From Conchocele bisecta (Eukaryota; Mollusca; Bivalvia; Lucinida; Thyasiridae): DNA of 64,000 bases. Positions within the stretch are counted from its first letter, which is position 1, and each line of letters opens with the position of its first letter. This document shows positions 1 through 10,390 of the stretch, one piece after another. The stretch is from the NCBI GenBank assembly GCA_029237695.1, contig CM055265.1, positions 116,720,067 through 116,784,066 of the forward strand. The letters are read 5' to 3'. The position numbers and the translations under genes were made by a program. Under the pieces are notes generated by a model that was not told the origin of the DNA, searched no databases, and worked only from the letters and a program-made list of their open reading frames with translations.

Positions 1-1039
1 TTCAGGAAATCCGCGAGGGAGACGGCCGAGAGATGCAGGTCTTTGGCAACTGCCGCAACCTCCGGAGAGCGCTTAGAGCCGGCAGCAAACTGCTTTCTTA
101 CTTCGTCCCACTGCTGGTGCGCACGAAGACCCGCGCTGTAGAGTTGATTGGGTACTCCCTCGATCGTCACCTCTACCTTCGTGATTTTTGGGTTATAGAA
201 TTTGTCGGTTTTTCTAGCACCGAACGCGAACCGAGCATCCTCGAACAACATCAGTATACCTTTATCATCGAGCGGGCGGGTACGTGACGTTAATATTCCA
301 CAATGTCGCCTTTGTCTTTCGTCATCTTGCGATGGGGAAGAACTCGGTCGTAAAGTATGGCAACGCGCCCGCGTACTGGTTCTGATCAATCGCGCGAGTT
401 CGGGCATCGTGACCATGTCGTACTCCAGCGAAACATTGTCGATCGTATACGGCGATAACATGTCGCTGGCTATGAGAACTCGGCCGTAGTCGTTGAACGT
501 TAGTTCGTATTCGAGGCGGTCAGCCAAAGCGCTCTGATAGTAGGACATGTGACTCTCCAGCAACTCAAAGTCGAGCGGGATGTAGAAGCGGTTGCCGTAG
601 GCGCCCGCGACCGCATTGTCGCTCGCGTTGTTATCTGCCTTGTTAGCAGCCCCGATTCTAAGCCTGGTTACGTTCTTATTTTTGCTGGTGTCAATACCCT
701 GATAACAATGGTAGACGTCGCTGTTGTCGATCGACATCACCTCATTACCAGAAATCTTTATCATGGTCTTCTTGACGATGGCGCGACCAAGGTTCTGAAC
801 GACGGTTCGGTCCTCGTCCGTCGACGTCAGCGAAATAGTGAAAGCGAGGCGAACAGTACCCGGCACAATGACGTCGTTAGCTCCGAGGTTGGGGAAGCGG
901 ACCAAGAGCTGCTGGTTCTGGTCGATCGTCGATGGGGTTGTTCGTAATAACGACACTCTGTCTCACGCCTTTTTGCCCCAAGGGGCTCACGCAGTCTGCG
1001 GTATGGATTGAGTTTGCGACCGTATTGACTCGAAGACAT
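1..1039 (-). pseudogene. Polinton-like major capsid protein (element A), partial and frameshifted
   Basis: This is the probable major capsid protein of a Polinton/adintovirus-like element, forming the particle shell. It reads on the minus strand from an ATG at 1,039 and leaves the window at base 1, before its C-terminus. It is assigned through the better-preserved copy at 62,606-63,672, whose DNA matches it along almost its whole length. A shared stretch near 590-520 encodes NRFYIPLDFELLESHM-type sequence, which I associate with Polinton double jelly-roll capsids. The reading frame changes at least once between 1,000 and 900, and no frame stays open, so it is not translatable as it stands. 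Relative to the other copy it lacks 42 bases near 700, between short direct repeats. From the two copies the full gene would be about 420-430 codons. The divergent neighbour starts 70 bases away. Confidence 0.65.
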
Positions 1040-1109
1040 AATTTAGTGAATCTATATTAAAACCCGTATGGTTTTGTCTTTAATACATAATTAATTTTAA
1101 GAAATTAAT
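1040..1109. promoter_or_regulatory. Divergent AT-rich intergenic region, probable bidirectional promoter of element A
   Basis: This 70-base AT-rich gap lies between the capsid start (1,039, minus) and the start of the coiled-coil gene (1,110, plus). It contains TATATTAA and runs of AATTAATTTTAAG. The promoter role is inferred only from the divergent arrangement and base composition. Confidence 0.35.
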
Positions 1110-2426
1110 ATGGCTGATTACGATAATGACATGTATGAAATCGGCAGAGACGATTACCTCAATGCGGATGATGATGACATAGATGATTATAATGACGAAA
1201 CGCCCTTGATACAGCCTCCAGTTCCATCCAATCAGGGGAATTAGGTGGCGCTACTACTAGTCAAAGTCGGGAATACTCGAGGGAGCTGTAAACGACAAAC
1301 TACAACAGTTTGGCAGAAAAAGGTCTGGTCCCATCTGTCGGTCGCGACTACTCCAAGTTCAAATTTGATCTGAACGGTAGATTGCGACTAAAAGCAGCAT
1401 CAAATATCCCAATCATCAACACGAGGACCGGTAACCCCTAGCGATGGGCACTATTGCAGGAAACCCGGGCGGTGGCCAACTCATAAGGAACGAACTCGGA
1501 TTCGTAGATGAAGAAGAAATACGAAGATTGTTTTGAGGGCCGCAGCTGTAAGGGTCGTAAACAACCTAAAAAGATAAGATGGCCGCCTCGACAGTTTCAT
1601 CGATCAACTCAGCGAGCTCAGCGAGGTCCCTCAAGTGGCCACCGACGTTATTAACGCGGTGGAGACCACGTTCAGCGAAAACGAAATACTCAACCTCGAA
1701 CAAGGGTCTAACGATGACCCACCGTTACCTCTTCGCGAACTCCGGGGCCTCGATAAGGTTATGCAAACGGTCCGGGGCGAACTGGTCCTTAACCTCGCCA
1801 AACTCTCGTCGCTGGATGAACATATCGCGCTAGAAGAAAGAAAACTGGAGGAAGCCGGTGACGATAGAGAATCTACCGAGCGGATCACCGAACGCCTGCG
1901 GTCGTTGCGGGATCAAAGAGAAGCTCGCTTGGAGGCTGCATCTACTAACCGTGAGGCTCTCCGCAACCAAATAAGTCGGATCCGCGAAACAATCTCGAGG
2001 GTCCTGCAAGAGGAGACGACACTCGGTGAGCGTCTTCGCACTCTGTTCAGAGAACAGGGCATCACGATAGCAAGCATCCTCGTTGCTATCAGCATGACTA
2101 TATCGACCATAGTTCTAGCTTTCACTGGTGGTGCCTCACCAGCACCCGCACCAGCACCAGCACCCGCACCAGCACCCGCGCCATCAGGCGGAGCCAAGGA
2201 GTGGGTAAAAAAACAACTAAAAGCCCTCGCCAGTCTCCTGGCTAAATTAGCCGAAAAGGCGGCTGCCGCACTACCTGGACTGATCGGAAGTATCGTTTCT
2301 TACTTGCTATCTATATTATCAAAAACGGTCGGATGGCTCGCCGAGAATACCTGGGCTTTAATCGTGGCCATCGCCGGTCTCCTACTATTCTTCGCCAGAG
2401 AGTTCCTAAAACCAAAGCGTAAATAA
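1110..2426 (+). pseudogene. Coiled-coil, multi-membrane-segment virion-type protein of element A, N-terminal part broken
   Basis: An ATG at 1,110 opens a 44-codon acidic segment (MADYDNDMYEIGRDDY) that hits a stop at 1,242. Several short frames follow, and an open frame of 263 codons runs from 1,635 to 2,426. In that frame residues about 40-135 are a charged heptad-rich coiled coil. Residues about 143-165 form a hydrophobic segment (ITIASILVAISMTIS). A Pro-Ala repeat linker follows, then a Lys-rich amphipathic stretch and two more hydrophobic segments near 215-235 and 240-258, ending in KPKRK. I recognise the layout as that of an unannotated protein common next to the capsid gene in invertebrate Polinton-like elements; its role is unknown to me, and membrane or internal virion association is inference. 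The damage lies between about 1,240 and 1,630. The 1,635 ATG is probably not the native start. Confidence 0.6.
2141..2187 (+). repeat. Pro-Ala codon repeat (GCACCAGCACCC units)
   Basis: About four 12-base units encode an alternating PAPAPA linker between the first membrane segment and the C-terminal membrane region of the coiled-coil protein. Copy number is likely to vary between element copies. Confidence 0.9.
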
Positions 2427-2690
2427 TCCGATCGCCACGAGGGCGACGACGAGCGCTAATTTCTCCTCCTCGTGTGTTGTGCTTCCAATCTCGATTGGTG
2501 TTTCAACGTTGTTGATGGAACTCGATGGTGCATCCAATTTACGAATTGGGGGTACTGGGTTCGATTGTGTTGAGGGAGGTGTATCCATTTTGTGTTGTGG
2601 GGGTTTTATGAAATCTTTTTCAAATTTATTTGAATTTACAACTCCGCGCCCGATCATTTTGGGGGTGCGCTTGATGATATCCGTGTTCAC
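2406..2690 (-). CDS. Small tail-anchored membrane protein of element A (unidentified)
   Basis: This is an open frame of 94 codons, convergent with the coiled-coil gene and overlapping its last 21 bases. The first 70 residues are hydrophilic and Pro/Lys/Asn-rich. The last 18 are hydrophobic (KLALVVALVAIGLFTLWF), which suggests a C-terminal membrane anchor. I do not recognise the family. Its DNA carries three short palindromes (2,485-2,498; 2,503-2,515; 2,534-2,549) of the kinds found in other genes of these elements. The overlap with the neighbouring gene and the lack of any damage favour a real gene, but the length alone is weak evidence. Confidence 0.4.
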   Translation of the reverse strand: MNTDIIKRTPKMIGRGVVNSNKFEKDFIKPPQHKMDTPPSTQSNPVPPIRKLDAPSSSINNVETPIEIGSTTHEEEKLALVVALVAIGLFTLWF

Positions 2691-2728
2691 GTTACCGTTG
2701 TGACCGATTTTTTGATTGGCGGTGGCGA

Positions 2729-3926
2729 TTACGATTTGATTATTGTAACCATCAACCGGATCGTCTCGTAGTACATATTGCTCGGCGCCATATAAAGACC
2801 TATTCCAAATACATAGTCCACTGGGGTGCTGGCAGTCTGCAAAACGTCTTGATAATTCTGGATCGCCTTCTCCAGGTCCACCTTAGCTGAGATGGCATCC
2901 TCTACAAGTGCCAAGAACTGTTTTTGCGCATCAAACGCCGTTCCGACTCCTATTATAGAACTGCGAGTTTGTTTTTGCGCACCTAGTATAGCCCACACAT
3001 ATGTACAAATTGAATCATTAAGCCGACTAACACCGGCCTGAGTAAATCCAGTGCTTTTATCTAATATAAATGTACTCCATGGCTATTCCAACTTTAGATG
3101 GTTTTGGTGTATGTTTTGAAGCCGGATATGTTTGGTAGTAGGTTTTATCTGAGAATATATTAAGAAAAAAACTTGGTCTTTTAAGTATTAGGAAACTTGA
3201 CGTGTACCTCATAGTACTGCTATCGAATGTGCCATCAACAACTTTTACATCATTTCCAGCTTCTTCAAAAAAGGGGTCCCCCATTGAATCGTTCTTGGTG
3301 TAAACTTTTTGTTTCCAATCACGGTTTGGGTCCACACCAAATTCGTTGGCTATTTTCTCAAACGCTCTCCTATCATATGTGTTAGATGTAGGATTCCATG
3401 CAGCATCTTGTGGTAGTGGAACACGTAATTCTTTCAAAATCCTTCTAATAGTATAATAAACATGAAAGTATAAGCTACTGCTCATCATGCTGTTACTTGG
3501 TTTTATGTGGTCTCCGAAAGATACACCACACCCAGTTGTGGCACACCACACAGCAAAATTTAGTTGGTTCTGCCAGAACTGCATCGGAGTTGCCCGCCAT
3601 CTGTTTACCCCATCCTCCACCGTACTAATCTTGGTCACCCTATATTTCTCAAACATGTTAGTGAAATTTGTGTCGAAACCTAGGCCCAAACTGACTCTTA
3701 TTTTAGGGTGCACAAGCTCACCAATGGTGTTCTTTTGAGCGTATATACCACCAACTTTATACTTTCTTGCAATTAAAGTTAAAGCTAAATGCTTTGGTAT
3801 CCATTGAAAGATATTATTATGTTTGCTACTATCACTAATGTTCAAAAAGGGAGTTGTGAACATTAAAAAAATAATAGACAACTGCTGCGGACAACGCCGG
3901 GTAGGCCTTAGATCAATCACGTTCAC
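2729..3926 (-). pseudogene. Polinton-associated protein of unknown function, split by a frameshift
   Basis: Two minus-strand open frames lie end to end: 3,926-3,057 (289 codons) and 2,998-2,729 (89 codons). I read them as one gene with a frame break near 3,000-3,060. The first carries a conserved-looking core, FWQNQLNFAVWCATTGCGVS, and later a DAAWNPTSNTYDRRAFEK segment. The second carries AQKQTRSSIIGVGTAFDAQK and ends with a hydrophobic segment. I associate this combination, from memory and not from a search, with a long unannotated gene in invertebrate Polinton-like elements; its function is not known to me. The region is visibly more AT-rich than the neighbouring element genes. The N-terminal 20 residues look unlike the rest, so the true start may have been lost at the junction near 3,926. 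Confidence 0.5.
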
Positions 3927-3929
3927 GGT

Positions 3930-4520
3930 TGGATGGCAGAATGTGGGGAAGAGCGAAGGGTTTTACTATGTGAAGATGGACAACAATTAGGTGTAAAGCT
4001 GCCTCACGGACTGTGGGGATAAGACAGCTCAAAGATTTTGTCAACTCAGAACTTGACGGTATAATCAACCTCACAGTATCGAATGCTACCGGGCTCGCAA
4101 CAATGACCATCAGCACTGATAATAATGGTAGTGGTCTCCCCGGGGTTGGGTATTCAACTCGGTTTTAGAGAGACATACTCCTCAAACAAAGGAGTGTTTA
4201 CCCCGGGTGGGTGAGTACGTCGGTGATAACCCGGTGGACTTCGCCTTCACGAAAACTCTCAGGGTGCACCTGGATCGGGTGAACACATCGTACAACACGG
4301 TAGACGGCACTCCCAGCACATTACTGAAAACCGTGCAAGCCAGCGACTGTTTCTATGGCGAGACTGTGACCTTAGACTTCCCACACCCCGAGATGAAAGT
4401 TTTGGTAATCGGGACATATCCACGAATTTACGGTCTCTATTCTCGATGATCAAGCGAGAAAGTTGAAAAATGATTACCCGATTTCGGTAGTTCTCGAAAT
4501 TTCTAATTGAGTATAGGTGC
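3930..4520 (+). pseudogene. Minor capsid (penton-like) protein remnant of element A
   Basis: This is a degraded plus-strand gene in at least three frame pieces. The clearest piece (4,207-4,449, 80 codons) includes KTLRVHLDRVNTSYNTVDG and SDCFYGETVTLDFPHPEM. A shifted frame after 4,440 gives a short C-terminal piece ending PISVVLEISN before a stop near 4,507. An upstream piece ends in a stop near 4,167. The order and character of the pieces resemble the C-terminal half of the single-jelly-roll minor capsid proteins of Polinton-like elements, expected to occupy capsid vertices. That assignment is inference. The fibre-like gene follows about 40 bases later, a sensible partner for a vertex protein. 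No start codon for the N-terminal part was found. Confidence 0.4.
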
Positions 4521-4544
4521 CCAATTTAATATAATTATTTTATT

Positions 4545-6343
4545 ATGAGTATATACGGACCGCCAGGTAGTTCTTCCGATTGGGTGACAAATTCAAAGAA
4601 TTTGGAACCGGCAGAAGGTGGATTTATCCCGACAGAGGGCGACTTTTTAACTACTGGAAAAACCAAGGCCCTGATAAATAAAACTATATCGAGGGTCACA
4701 AACGGGATTCACAGGAGTATATCAGATGTTAGAGTAGAAGTGCTGACGGCGACTGCACAAATTGAGAAAGATCAGGCGGCTTATAAGGTGTTGCGCTCAG
4801 AGGAACGGAACTAAACGAACTAGGTAAAAAAATAACCAAATTTCGAAAAGAGAGCAGGTCGGATATTGATAAAGTCCGAGCAGACCGCCAGGCGGCCCTT
4901 ATGTTGCGCTTAGAGGACTCTCTCATTAGAGATGCGGCATTTACCGAACTAGATAAAAAAATAACCAAATTTCGAAAAGAGGCCACGTCGGGTATTGAGA
5001 AAGCCAGAGAAGACCACCAGGCGGACCTTACGGAAGCTTATGAGGTGTTGCGCTCAGAGGACTCTCTCGTCAGAGAAGCGGCGGTTGCCGAACTAGATAA
5101 AAAAATAACCAAATTTCGAAAAGAGACCCGGTCGGGTATTGATAAAGTCCGAGAAGACCACCAGTCGAACCTTGCGGAGGCCCTTGCGGAGGCTTATGAT
5201 GCGTTGCGCTTAGAGGACTCTCTCAACAGAGAAGCTACACTTACTTAACTAGACGAGAAAATAGCCGAATTTCTGAAAGAGACCAGGTCGGGGGTTGAGG
5301 GGGTCCGAGAAGACCACAAGGAGGCCATTGCGGAGGCTTATGGGGCGTTGCGCTCAGAGGACTCTCTCAACAGAGAAGCGGCACTTACCGAACTAGACGA
5401 AAAAATAACCAAATTTCGAAAAGAGGCCCGGTTGGGGGTTGAGGGGGTACGAACGGGTATTGAGAAAGCCCGAGAAGACCACCAGGCGGACCTTACGGAG
5501 GTTTATAGGGTGTTGCGCTCAGAGGACTCTCTCATTAGAGAAGCGGCGGTTGGTGAACTAGATGGAAAAATAACCGAATTTCAAAAAGAGGCCCGGTCGG
5601 GTGTTGAGAAAGCCCGAGAAGACCACCTGGCAGCCCTTGCGAAGGCTTATGAGGTGTTGCGCTCAGAGGACTCTCTCATCAGAGAAGCGGCGGTTGCTGA
5701 ACTAGACGGGAAAATAACCGAATTTCAAAAAGAGGCCTGGTCGGGTGTTGAGAAAGCCCTAAAAGGCCACCAGGCGACCATTACGGAGGCTTATGATGCG
5801 TTGCGCTTAGAGGACTTTCTCAGTAGAGAAGCGGCACTTACCGAACTAGACGGAAAGATAACCGAAGTTTCCGATAAACTGAAACATGATCGTATAGCCG
5901 CGACCAAAGCTCTTGAGGAGGCCTCTTATAATATTCGTACTGAGGCATATAACGCAAACAGTGCGCTTGCCGGAATAGTGCGAACAATGAAAACGCTAAA
6001 ACGTGCATCACAGTTTGGGCTGAGAAGCGGGGCCCATTGGTTGAGGGGCCCATTGGTTGAGGGGCACTATGAATATTCGTTCGGTGCCAAAGCGAGTAAT
6101 AAATGTGGGGGATACACTATGACAGCCGCAGGTGAAGTTATCCAAATGGCGGTCTGCTCGGTTAATGGTAGTGGTAAACCTGTGGGCGCGGTCGCGATAA
6201 ATATTGTAGTAGATGGGGAAGAACGGGGGGTTGGAGTCACTAAAATCTCTGGAGATAGTTCGACGGTGGTTTCGTTCTCCGGTTATGGCCCCGTGCAGGC
6301 ACCGGGGCGGGATCAACTGATCCTGAGAATAGTGCTGCAGTAG
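4545..6343 (+). pseudogene. Fibre-like protein: N-terminal anchor, repeated coiled-coil shaft, C-terminal head
   Basis: The gene starts at an ATG at 4,545 after an AT-rich leader. Residues 1-45 form a Gly/Pro-rich N-terminal segment (MSIYGPPGSSSDW). The middle is built from repeats of about 48 residues, each with a charged core like LREAAVAELDKKITKF, predicted coiled coil. About 110 C-terminal residues after a Gly/Leu-rich hinge near 6,020-6,060 lack heptads and are rich in Gly, Val and Ser, as in a beta-sandwich head. Anchor, shaft and head are the plan of a trimeric attachment fibre. The function is inference; no known head fold could be checked. The gene is broken twice: a deletion and frameshift near 4,803 leading to a stop at 4,812, and a stop at 5,246 where sibling repeats have a Glu codon. 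The 331-codon 3' portion is open. Confidence 0.5.
4791..5870 (+). repeat. Coding tandem repeat, about 144-base unit, eight copies
   Basis: The marker TTGCGCTYAGAGGA occurs at 4,791, 4,904, 5,048, 5,204, 5,348, 5,513, 5,657 and 5,801. The spacings are 113, 144, 156, 144, 165, 144 and 144. The 156 and 165 values are 144 plus an in-frame 12- or 21-base internal duplication. The 113 value is the damaged first unit. One unit is 48 codons. Confidence 0.9.
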
Positions 6344-6760
6344 CCATTGCTTGTCGTAAAAGGCGACTAAACTGGCTTAACGATTGGGTTCATACTTTCC
6401 GGAACCCACTATACCGGATTTGGCCCTCATGTACATTTTTGGCTTTCTTGTATGTGAGAGTTGAGTCGGGCTATGCCCCATATATAAAAGTAAGATTAGC
6501 GCTAATCCTATTACTTTTAGGGATGGGATAAATGATGCTGGTGTGGCGAGGGCCTGGCACCAGATCAGGTTGTTCTAATTTCAGGACTGAATATATATTT
6601 TGATTGTAAATATTGAGTTCTGAAGTTGGGATTTACCCCCCTTGGACAGGTGGATACGGGACTCGACCCCGTTGACCCGTCTGCATGTAGACTCCCTGAG
6701 GCTTGTACCTCTATGTCAGAAAAGCGGACGTTAAACCCTATTCACTCACTCACTCTCCGG
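6344..6760 (+). repeat. Dispersed repeat family R1 (SINE-like), copy inside element A
   Basis: This copy shares words such as GGCCCTCA, CTGGCACCAGATCAGG and TTCTAATTTCAGGACTGAAT with copies at 27,545, 30,365, 38,880, 41,575, 46,070 and 48,070. It has a distinct 5' part (CTTGTCGTAAAAGGCGACTAA). It directly follows the fibre stop codon and ends near a CACTCACTCACTC run. A SINE-like nature is inferred from size and dispersal. Confidence 0.55.
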
Positions 6761-6875
6761 TTATGATCAAATTAGACTTTCCAAAGGTATTGTTATTAAC
6801 TTTGTTACGAAATTCGGTGACCAAGAGAGTTCTTCCACTATTGTCTCGTTGTTAATTGAACTTATTTTGTAAATA

Positions 6876-7925
6876 CAGTCGAACTTTGATGGGTCAAACA
6901 GCCTGCGGGGTTAAGTTTTAGTTTGACCCATCCGTTGTTCGACCCATCGGGATTTTCTACTGTAACCATTACAGATCGACGAGTTGGTCAGTGTACTAAG
7001 TGAAACAAGTCGTCATTACGACACGTTGTTTCATATAAATGCGCTTACATTTGAATTTACGGTTGATTGTCACAGTCGTTTATTAACAGAAACAGGCTTT
7101 AATAAAATAAAGAAAGCGGCAAACTCATGTGTGTTTTTATTTACATAGCCATTATACAGCAATAGAACATGAGAACAACAGAAAATGATTACGACATACA
7201 ATTGGCGGACTTGATTGCCCCGTCCGATACGATCATGCCCAGTCGCCCCATCACTACTTCGGACCCGGAACCACATTCACTGCATATCATAATTTACTAT
7301 CACATGGAATCCAGTACAAGTTATACATGAAAGTTATACACGTCCGGTATTGAAGAAGTCTGTTATCTCGCCTTGCTTCGTAGTCTTCCGTTTCACCTGC
7401 TTATATGGCGAATAAATCGGATGACACATCACACTCATTACTGATCATAGTAAAAACAGTTCATGTTGATTTAAAACTTAAAAGGCCAGATGCTTGGGTC
7501 ATTAATTAAAACTGAGCGATATTTAATTCCACATGTCCCATAAATTACCACTTTAATTAACTAACAACTTCGCCGACATTGGTCAATGCATAATTACCAC
7601 GTATGCTGGTCACGACTGCCGTTATTGTATACGCTCAAATGACCACTTGAGATTTGTTTGACAACCGGTTAACAATAGGTGTGAAAGTCAATCAACTAGT
7701 CTGGAGACAATCGTCTGACATGTTCGAGTTTTTGTGGTGTTTATAGTGGATTTATCGGGCGTGACAGCGATTCGAGGCATTGAGGGTTGTTCGACTTTCA
7801 CAAGTTCGACCTATACCGGGTAGTTTTAACGTATTTATATAGGAATTCTGCCGGGACCTAAAGGCTAGTTCGAGGCAAGCATGGCTGACGAGTTTACCAG
7901 GGTTCGACCCATCGAAGTTCGACTG
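6876..7925. mobile_element. Non-autonomous DNA transposon, pogo/Tigger-like, 1,050 bases
   Basis: The ends are inverted repeats of about 25 bases beginning CAGTCGAACTT and followed by GATGGGTC. Both are flanked by TA (6,874-6,875 and 7,926-7,927), fitting a TA target duplication. CAGTCGAAC-type ends with TA duplication are known for pogo/Tigger elements of the Tc1/mariner superfamily. No transposase frame is visible inside, only short spurious frames. It lies just upstream of the 7,962 gene. Confidence 0.7.
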
Positions 7926-7961
7926 TACTAATATATTGAAATAAATTTGTAAAATTTAAAT

Positions 7962-8540
7962 ATGAACGAATCAACGCTTCCAATTGTCAATACCACTCCA
8001 TCAACACTGTGTACAATTAACGAAAGAAGTTCAGATTTTAGGTTGAATAATATCGTCGCTATGCAGGATATTTTAGTTAGAGAATATACAAATAGAAAAA
8101 GAAACGCTAAAAAATATAGGCGCGCGGTGAACATGGCTGAAGTATCTAGCACGGCTCTGGCGAGTGTTTCTGTGTTGTGTGGGGCGGGGACAGCTGCAAC
8201 TATATCCACCATTATAACGGTTCCCGTAGCGGGGATTTTATGTGCGGTGTCGGCCGTTTCTGGGTTGTTGTGTATGGTAATTAGGGCGTCGGGTGGAAAA
8301 CTCGAGAAAAAATGTAGAAAACATGATAGAATATCCGTTCTCGCCAGGTCGAAGAAAAATACCATCGACGTTATGGTGTCCAAAGCGTTGGCCGATAAGA
8401 AAATATCAAATTTAGAGTTTGAATCCGTGGTGGAAGAAATGGGGAGATATGAACAATTAAAAAATGATATAAGAATCAAGGCGCGCGCCACCATGCCCAA
8501 AATTGAGTGTACTGATTGGGATAAATTGACTTGGAGATAA
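7962..8540 (+). CDS. Two-helix membrane protein of element A, 192 residues, unknown function
   Basis: This is one of the few undamaged element genes. An AT-rich leader precedes the ATG at 7,962. Residues 1-60 are hydrophilic and basic (REYTNRKRNAKKYRR). Residues about 64-108 are hydrophobic and Gly/Ala-rich with two likely membrane helices (STALASVSVLCGAGTAATIS, then VPVAGILCAVSAVSGLLC). The rest is charged and helical (SKALADKKISNLEFESVVEE). I recognise the general layout as a common unannotated Polinton-associated protein; the role is unknown to me. It faces away from the Cys-rich gene near the element end. A pogo-like transposon sits just 36 bases upstream and may have replaced its native promoter. 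Confidence 0.6.
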   Translation: MNESTLPIVNTTPSTLCTINERSSDFRLNNIVAMQDILVREYTNRKRNAKKYRRAVNMAEVSSTALASVSVLCGAGTAATISTIITVPVAGILCAVSAVSGLLCMVIRASGGKLEKKCRKHDRISVLARSKKNTIDVMVSKALADKKISNLEFESVVEEMGRYEQLKNDIRIKARATMPKIECTDWDKLTWR

Positions 8541-8574
8541 AGTCGGAAGAAATGTTACAGCACCATTGTGATAT

Positions 8575-8710
8575 TTTATAAAATAATTAATTTTATAATT
8601 AATTTAAAGAAAATTATAAAATTAATTATAAAATTAATTATATTGGTGCAGTAAACAATTTATTAATTAATTATAGGAAAATTATTAACAATTTAAAAAG
8701 AAAAAAAAAG
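8575..8710. repeat. AT-rich palindromic tract after the membrane-protein gene
   Basis: Several overlapping TTATAATTAATTT-type inverted repeats occupy this stretch just downstream of the stop at 8,540. They could form a 3'-end hairpin, and similar AT-rich hairpins separate other element genes. Function is not shown. Confidence 0.4.
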
Positions 8711-8721
8711 AAAAAAAGTTT

Positions 8722-8800
8722 TAGGTTCCACCGAGGCTCGAACCCGCGACAGCAAAACCCTTCTGGGTCCACCCCGCTAAGCCTTCGCTTAATTTCTTCT
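8722..8800 (-). repeat. tRNA-like relic (possible SINE head)
   Basis: On the minus strand the stretch carries GGTTCGAGCCTC, a good pol III B box and T-arm, about 40 bases after a weak A-box-like GGCTTAGCGGGGTGG. The two ends do not pair as an acceptor stem, so it is not a functional tRNA gene. A tRNA-derived SINE fragment is the simplest reading. Confidence 0.35.
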
Positions 8801-9726
8801 ATTTTTTTTATTTTTTCGGCTTAGCGAGGTGTGTTACACTCACATCTCCTACACTCCATCATTGGACCGATGCCGCGGACCCCACCTCATCGTTACCTCC
8901 ATCCGCTATAATGCAGAGCGGCCAGAGTGAATTACATGTGGCGAAACTTATCTCACTGTTGAGATATTAATGCCGGCGTCCCGACACTGATCTGTGTTTA
9001 TTTCTCGTATATAAACTTAACTTTGCTGGTGAAATAAAAAAAATGTTATTTATTATTAATTAATTATTTTATTATATTAATTAATATGTTTTCTATATAA
9101 TAGGGGATGTTCAGCTTTAAATTATAAATAATTTTATTAAAATTAATTAAATAACGAACCATCCCGGAAATTCGTGAATTATATAACCCTCACTAAGTGT
9201 TTATAAACTGTGTACACCACCTGTGTAAATCGATAGCCCGTTTACATACCATCGATAAGGCTCATAAATAGCCGTGTGTGTAATATATTATAGTGTGTTT
9301 ATTTTCCATCCCGGAAGACGTAATCGTGTAATCTCTCTGTAAAATGGACACTTAATATACGTGTAAGGTAGGACACATAATTTGCATGTTTATAACACGT
9401 GTAAGTGAAACATTGTCGTCTGCTTGGTGTTGTGATTACAATATAAATTTATAAGTGATATCGTAGAAATGTACGTTCGTAAACGAATCGTTGGGTTTTA
9501 ATAGTTTTATATAATACGCCTTAGTTTCATATCCGATACGCATTATCTGTCTTAATGTTCGTATTTGCCTCTTGTATAGTTGACATAATTGCCGGTATAA
9601 TATTGTAAATGCAACGTTTTTGTCGGAGCGTAATAAATTACGCTGGTATTTCATATATTCGATATCGCCTAGTGTTCTCATTTTTAGCCAGGTTTTTTGA
9701 AAAAAAATCCAGGCTATTGGATTGGC
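8801..9726. other. AT-rich stretch without a recognisable gene
   Basis: It contains a TTAATTAATTATTTTATTAT-type low-complexity tract near 9,040-9,090 and a repeated CATCCCGGAA word (9,163 and 9,308). A minus-strand frame (9,789-9,436) stays open for 117 codons, but its N-terminus comes from the GC-rich repeat and I do not recognise it. I see no supported gene. Confidence 0.6.
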
Positions 9727-9729
9727 GAA

Positions 9730-9779
9730 AGCCGGGCGGGCGGGCGGCGGGCGGGCGGGCGGCGGGCGGCGGGCGGCGT
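9730..9779. repeat. GGGC/GGCG microsatellite
   Basis: A nearly pure run of GGGCGGGC and GGCGGGC units, a sharp GC island in AT-rich surroundings. Confidence 0.9.
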
Positions 9780-10390
9780 CCACAATCAATGTTAAGTTTT
9801 CGTGTTTGAGTCCATTTCTTTGTTACTGTACCACCTAGGACCACCAAACTTTCACAGCTTCATAATCAAGGGGTGCCCACCACATATTACTATCCAACAT
9901 GTTACTTTTTTTTTAACTTGACCCATTTTTTCCGCGTAGTCGACTTAGCCATTTTCAATGTTAAGTTTTCGCGTTTACAATGTTAAGTTTTCGTGTTTAA
10001 GTCCCCATTTCTTTCGTACTGTACCACCTAGGACCACCAACTTTCACAGCTTCATAATCAAGGGGTACCCACCACATATCACTATCCAACATGTTACTCT
10101 TTTTTTTAACTTCACCCATTTTTTTCCGCGCAGTCGACTTAGCCATTTTCAATGTTAAGTTTTCGCGTTTACAATGTTAAGTTTTCGTGTTTAAGTCCAT
10201 TTCTTTGGTACTGTACCACCTAGGACCACCAAACTTTCACAGCTTCATAACCAAGGGGTGCCTACCACATACAACTATCCAACATGTGACCAATTTTTTT
10301 ACTTTCACCTATTATTTCTACGTAATTGACTTAGCCATTTTCAACGTTAACTTTTTAACGTACGTCTGGTTAGAGTTTTTTGGTTAAAAC
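9780..10390. repeat. Tandem repeat, about 192-base unit, three copies
   Basis: The word ACTGTACCACCTAGGACCAC recurs near 9,827, 10,019 and 10,211, with ATGTTAAGTTTTCG boundaries between units. The short frames inside are repeat artefacts. Confidence 0.85.

Noticed and set aside
33..947. Plus-strand frames over the capsid gene
   Set aside because: They are antisense to the degraded capsid gene, which the second copy shows to be on the minus strand.
8722..8800. Functional tRNA gene
   Set aside because: A B box is present, but the ends do not form an acceptor stem and the anticodon arm is not convincing.
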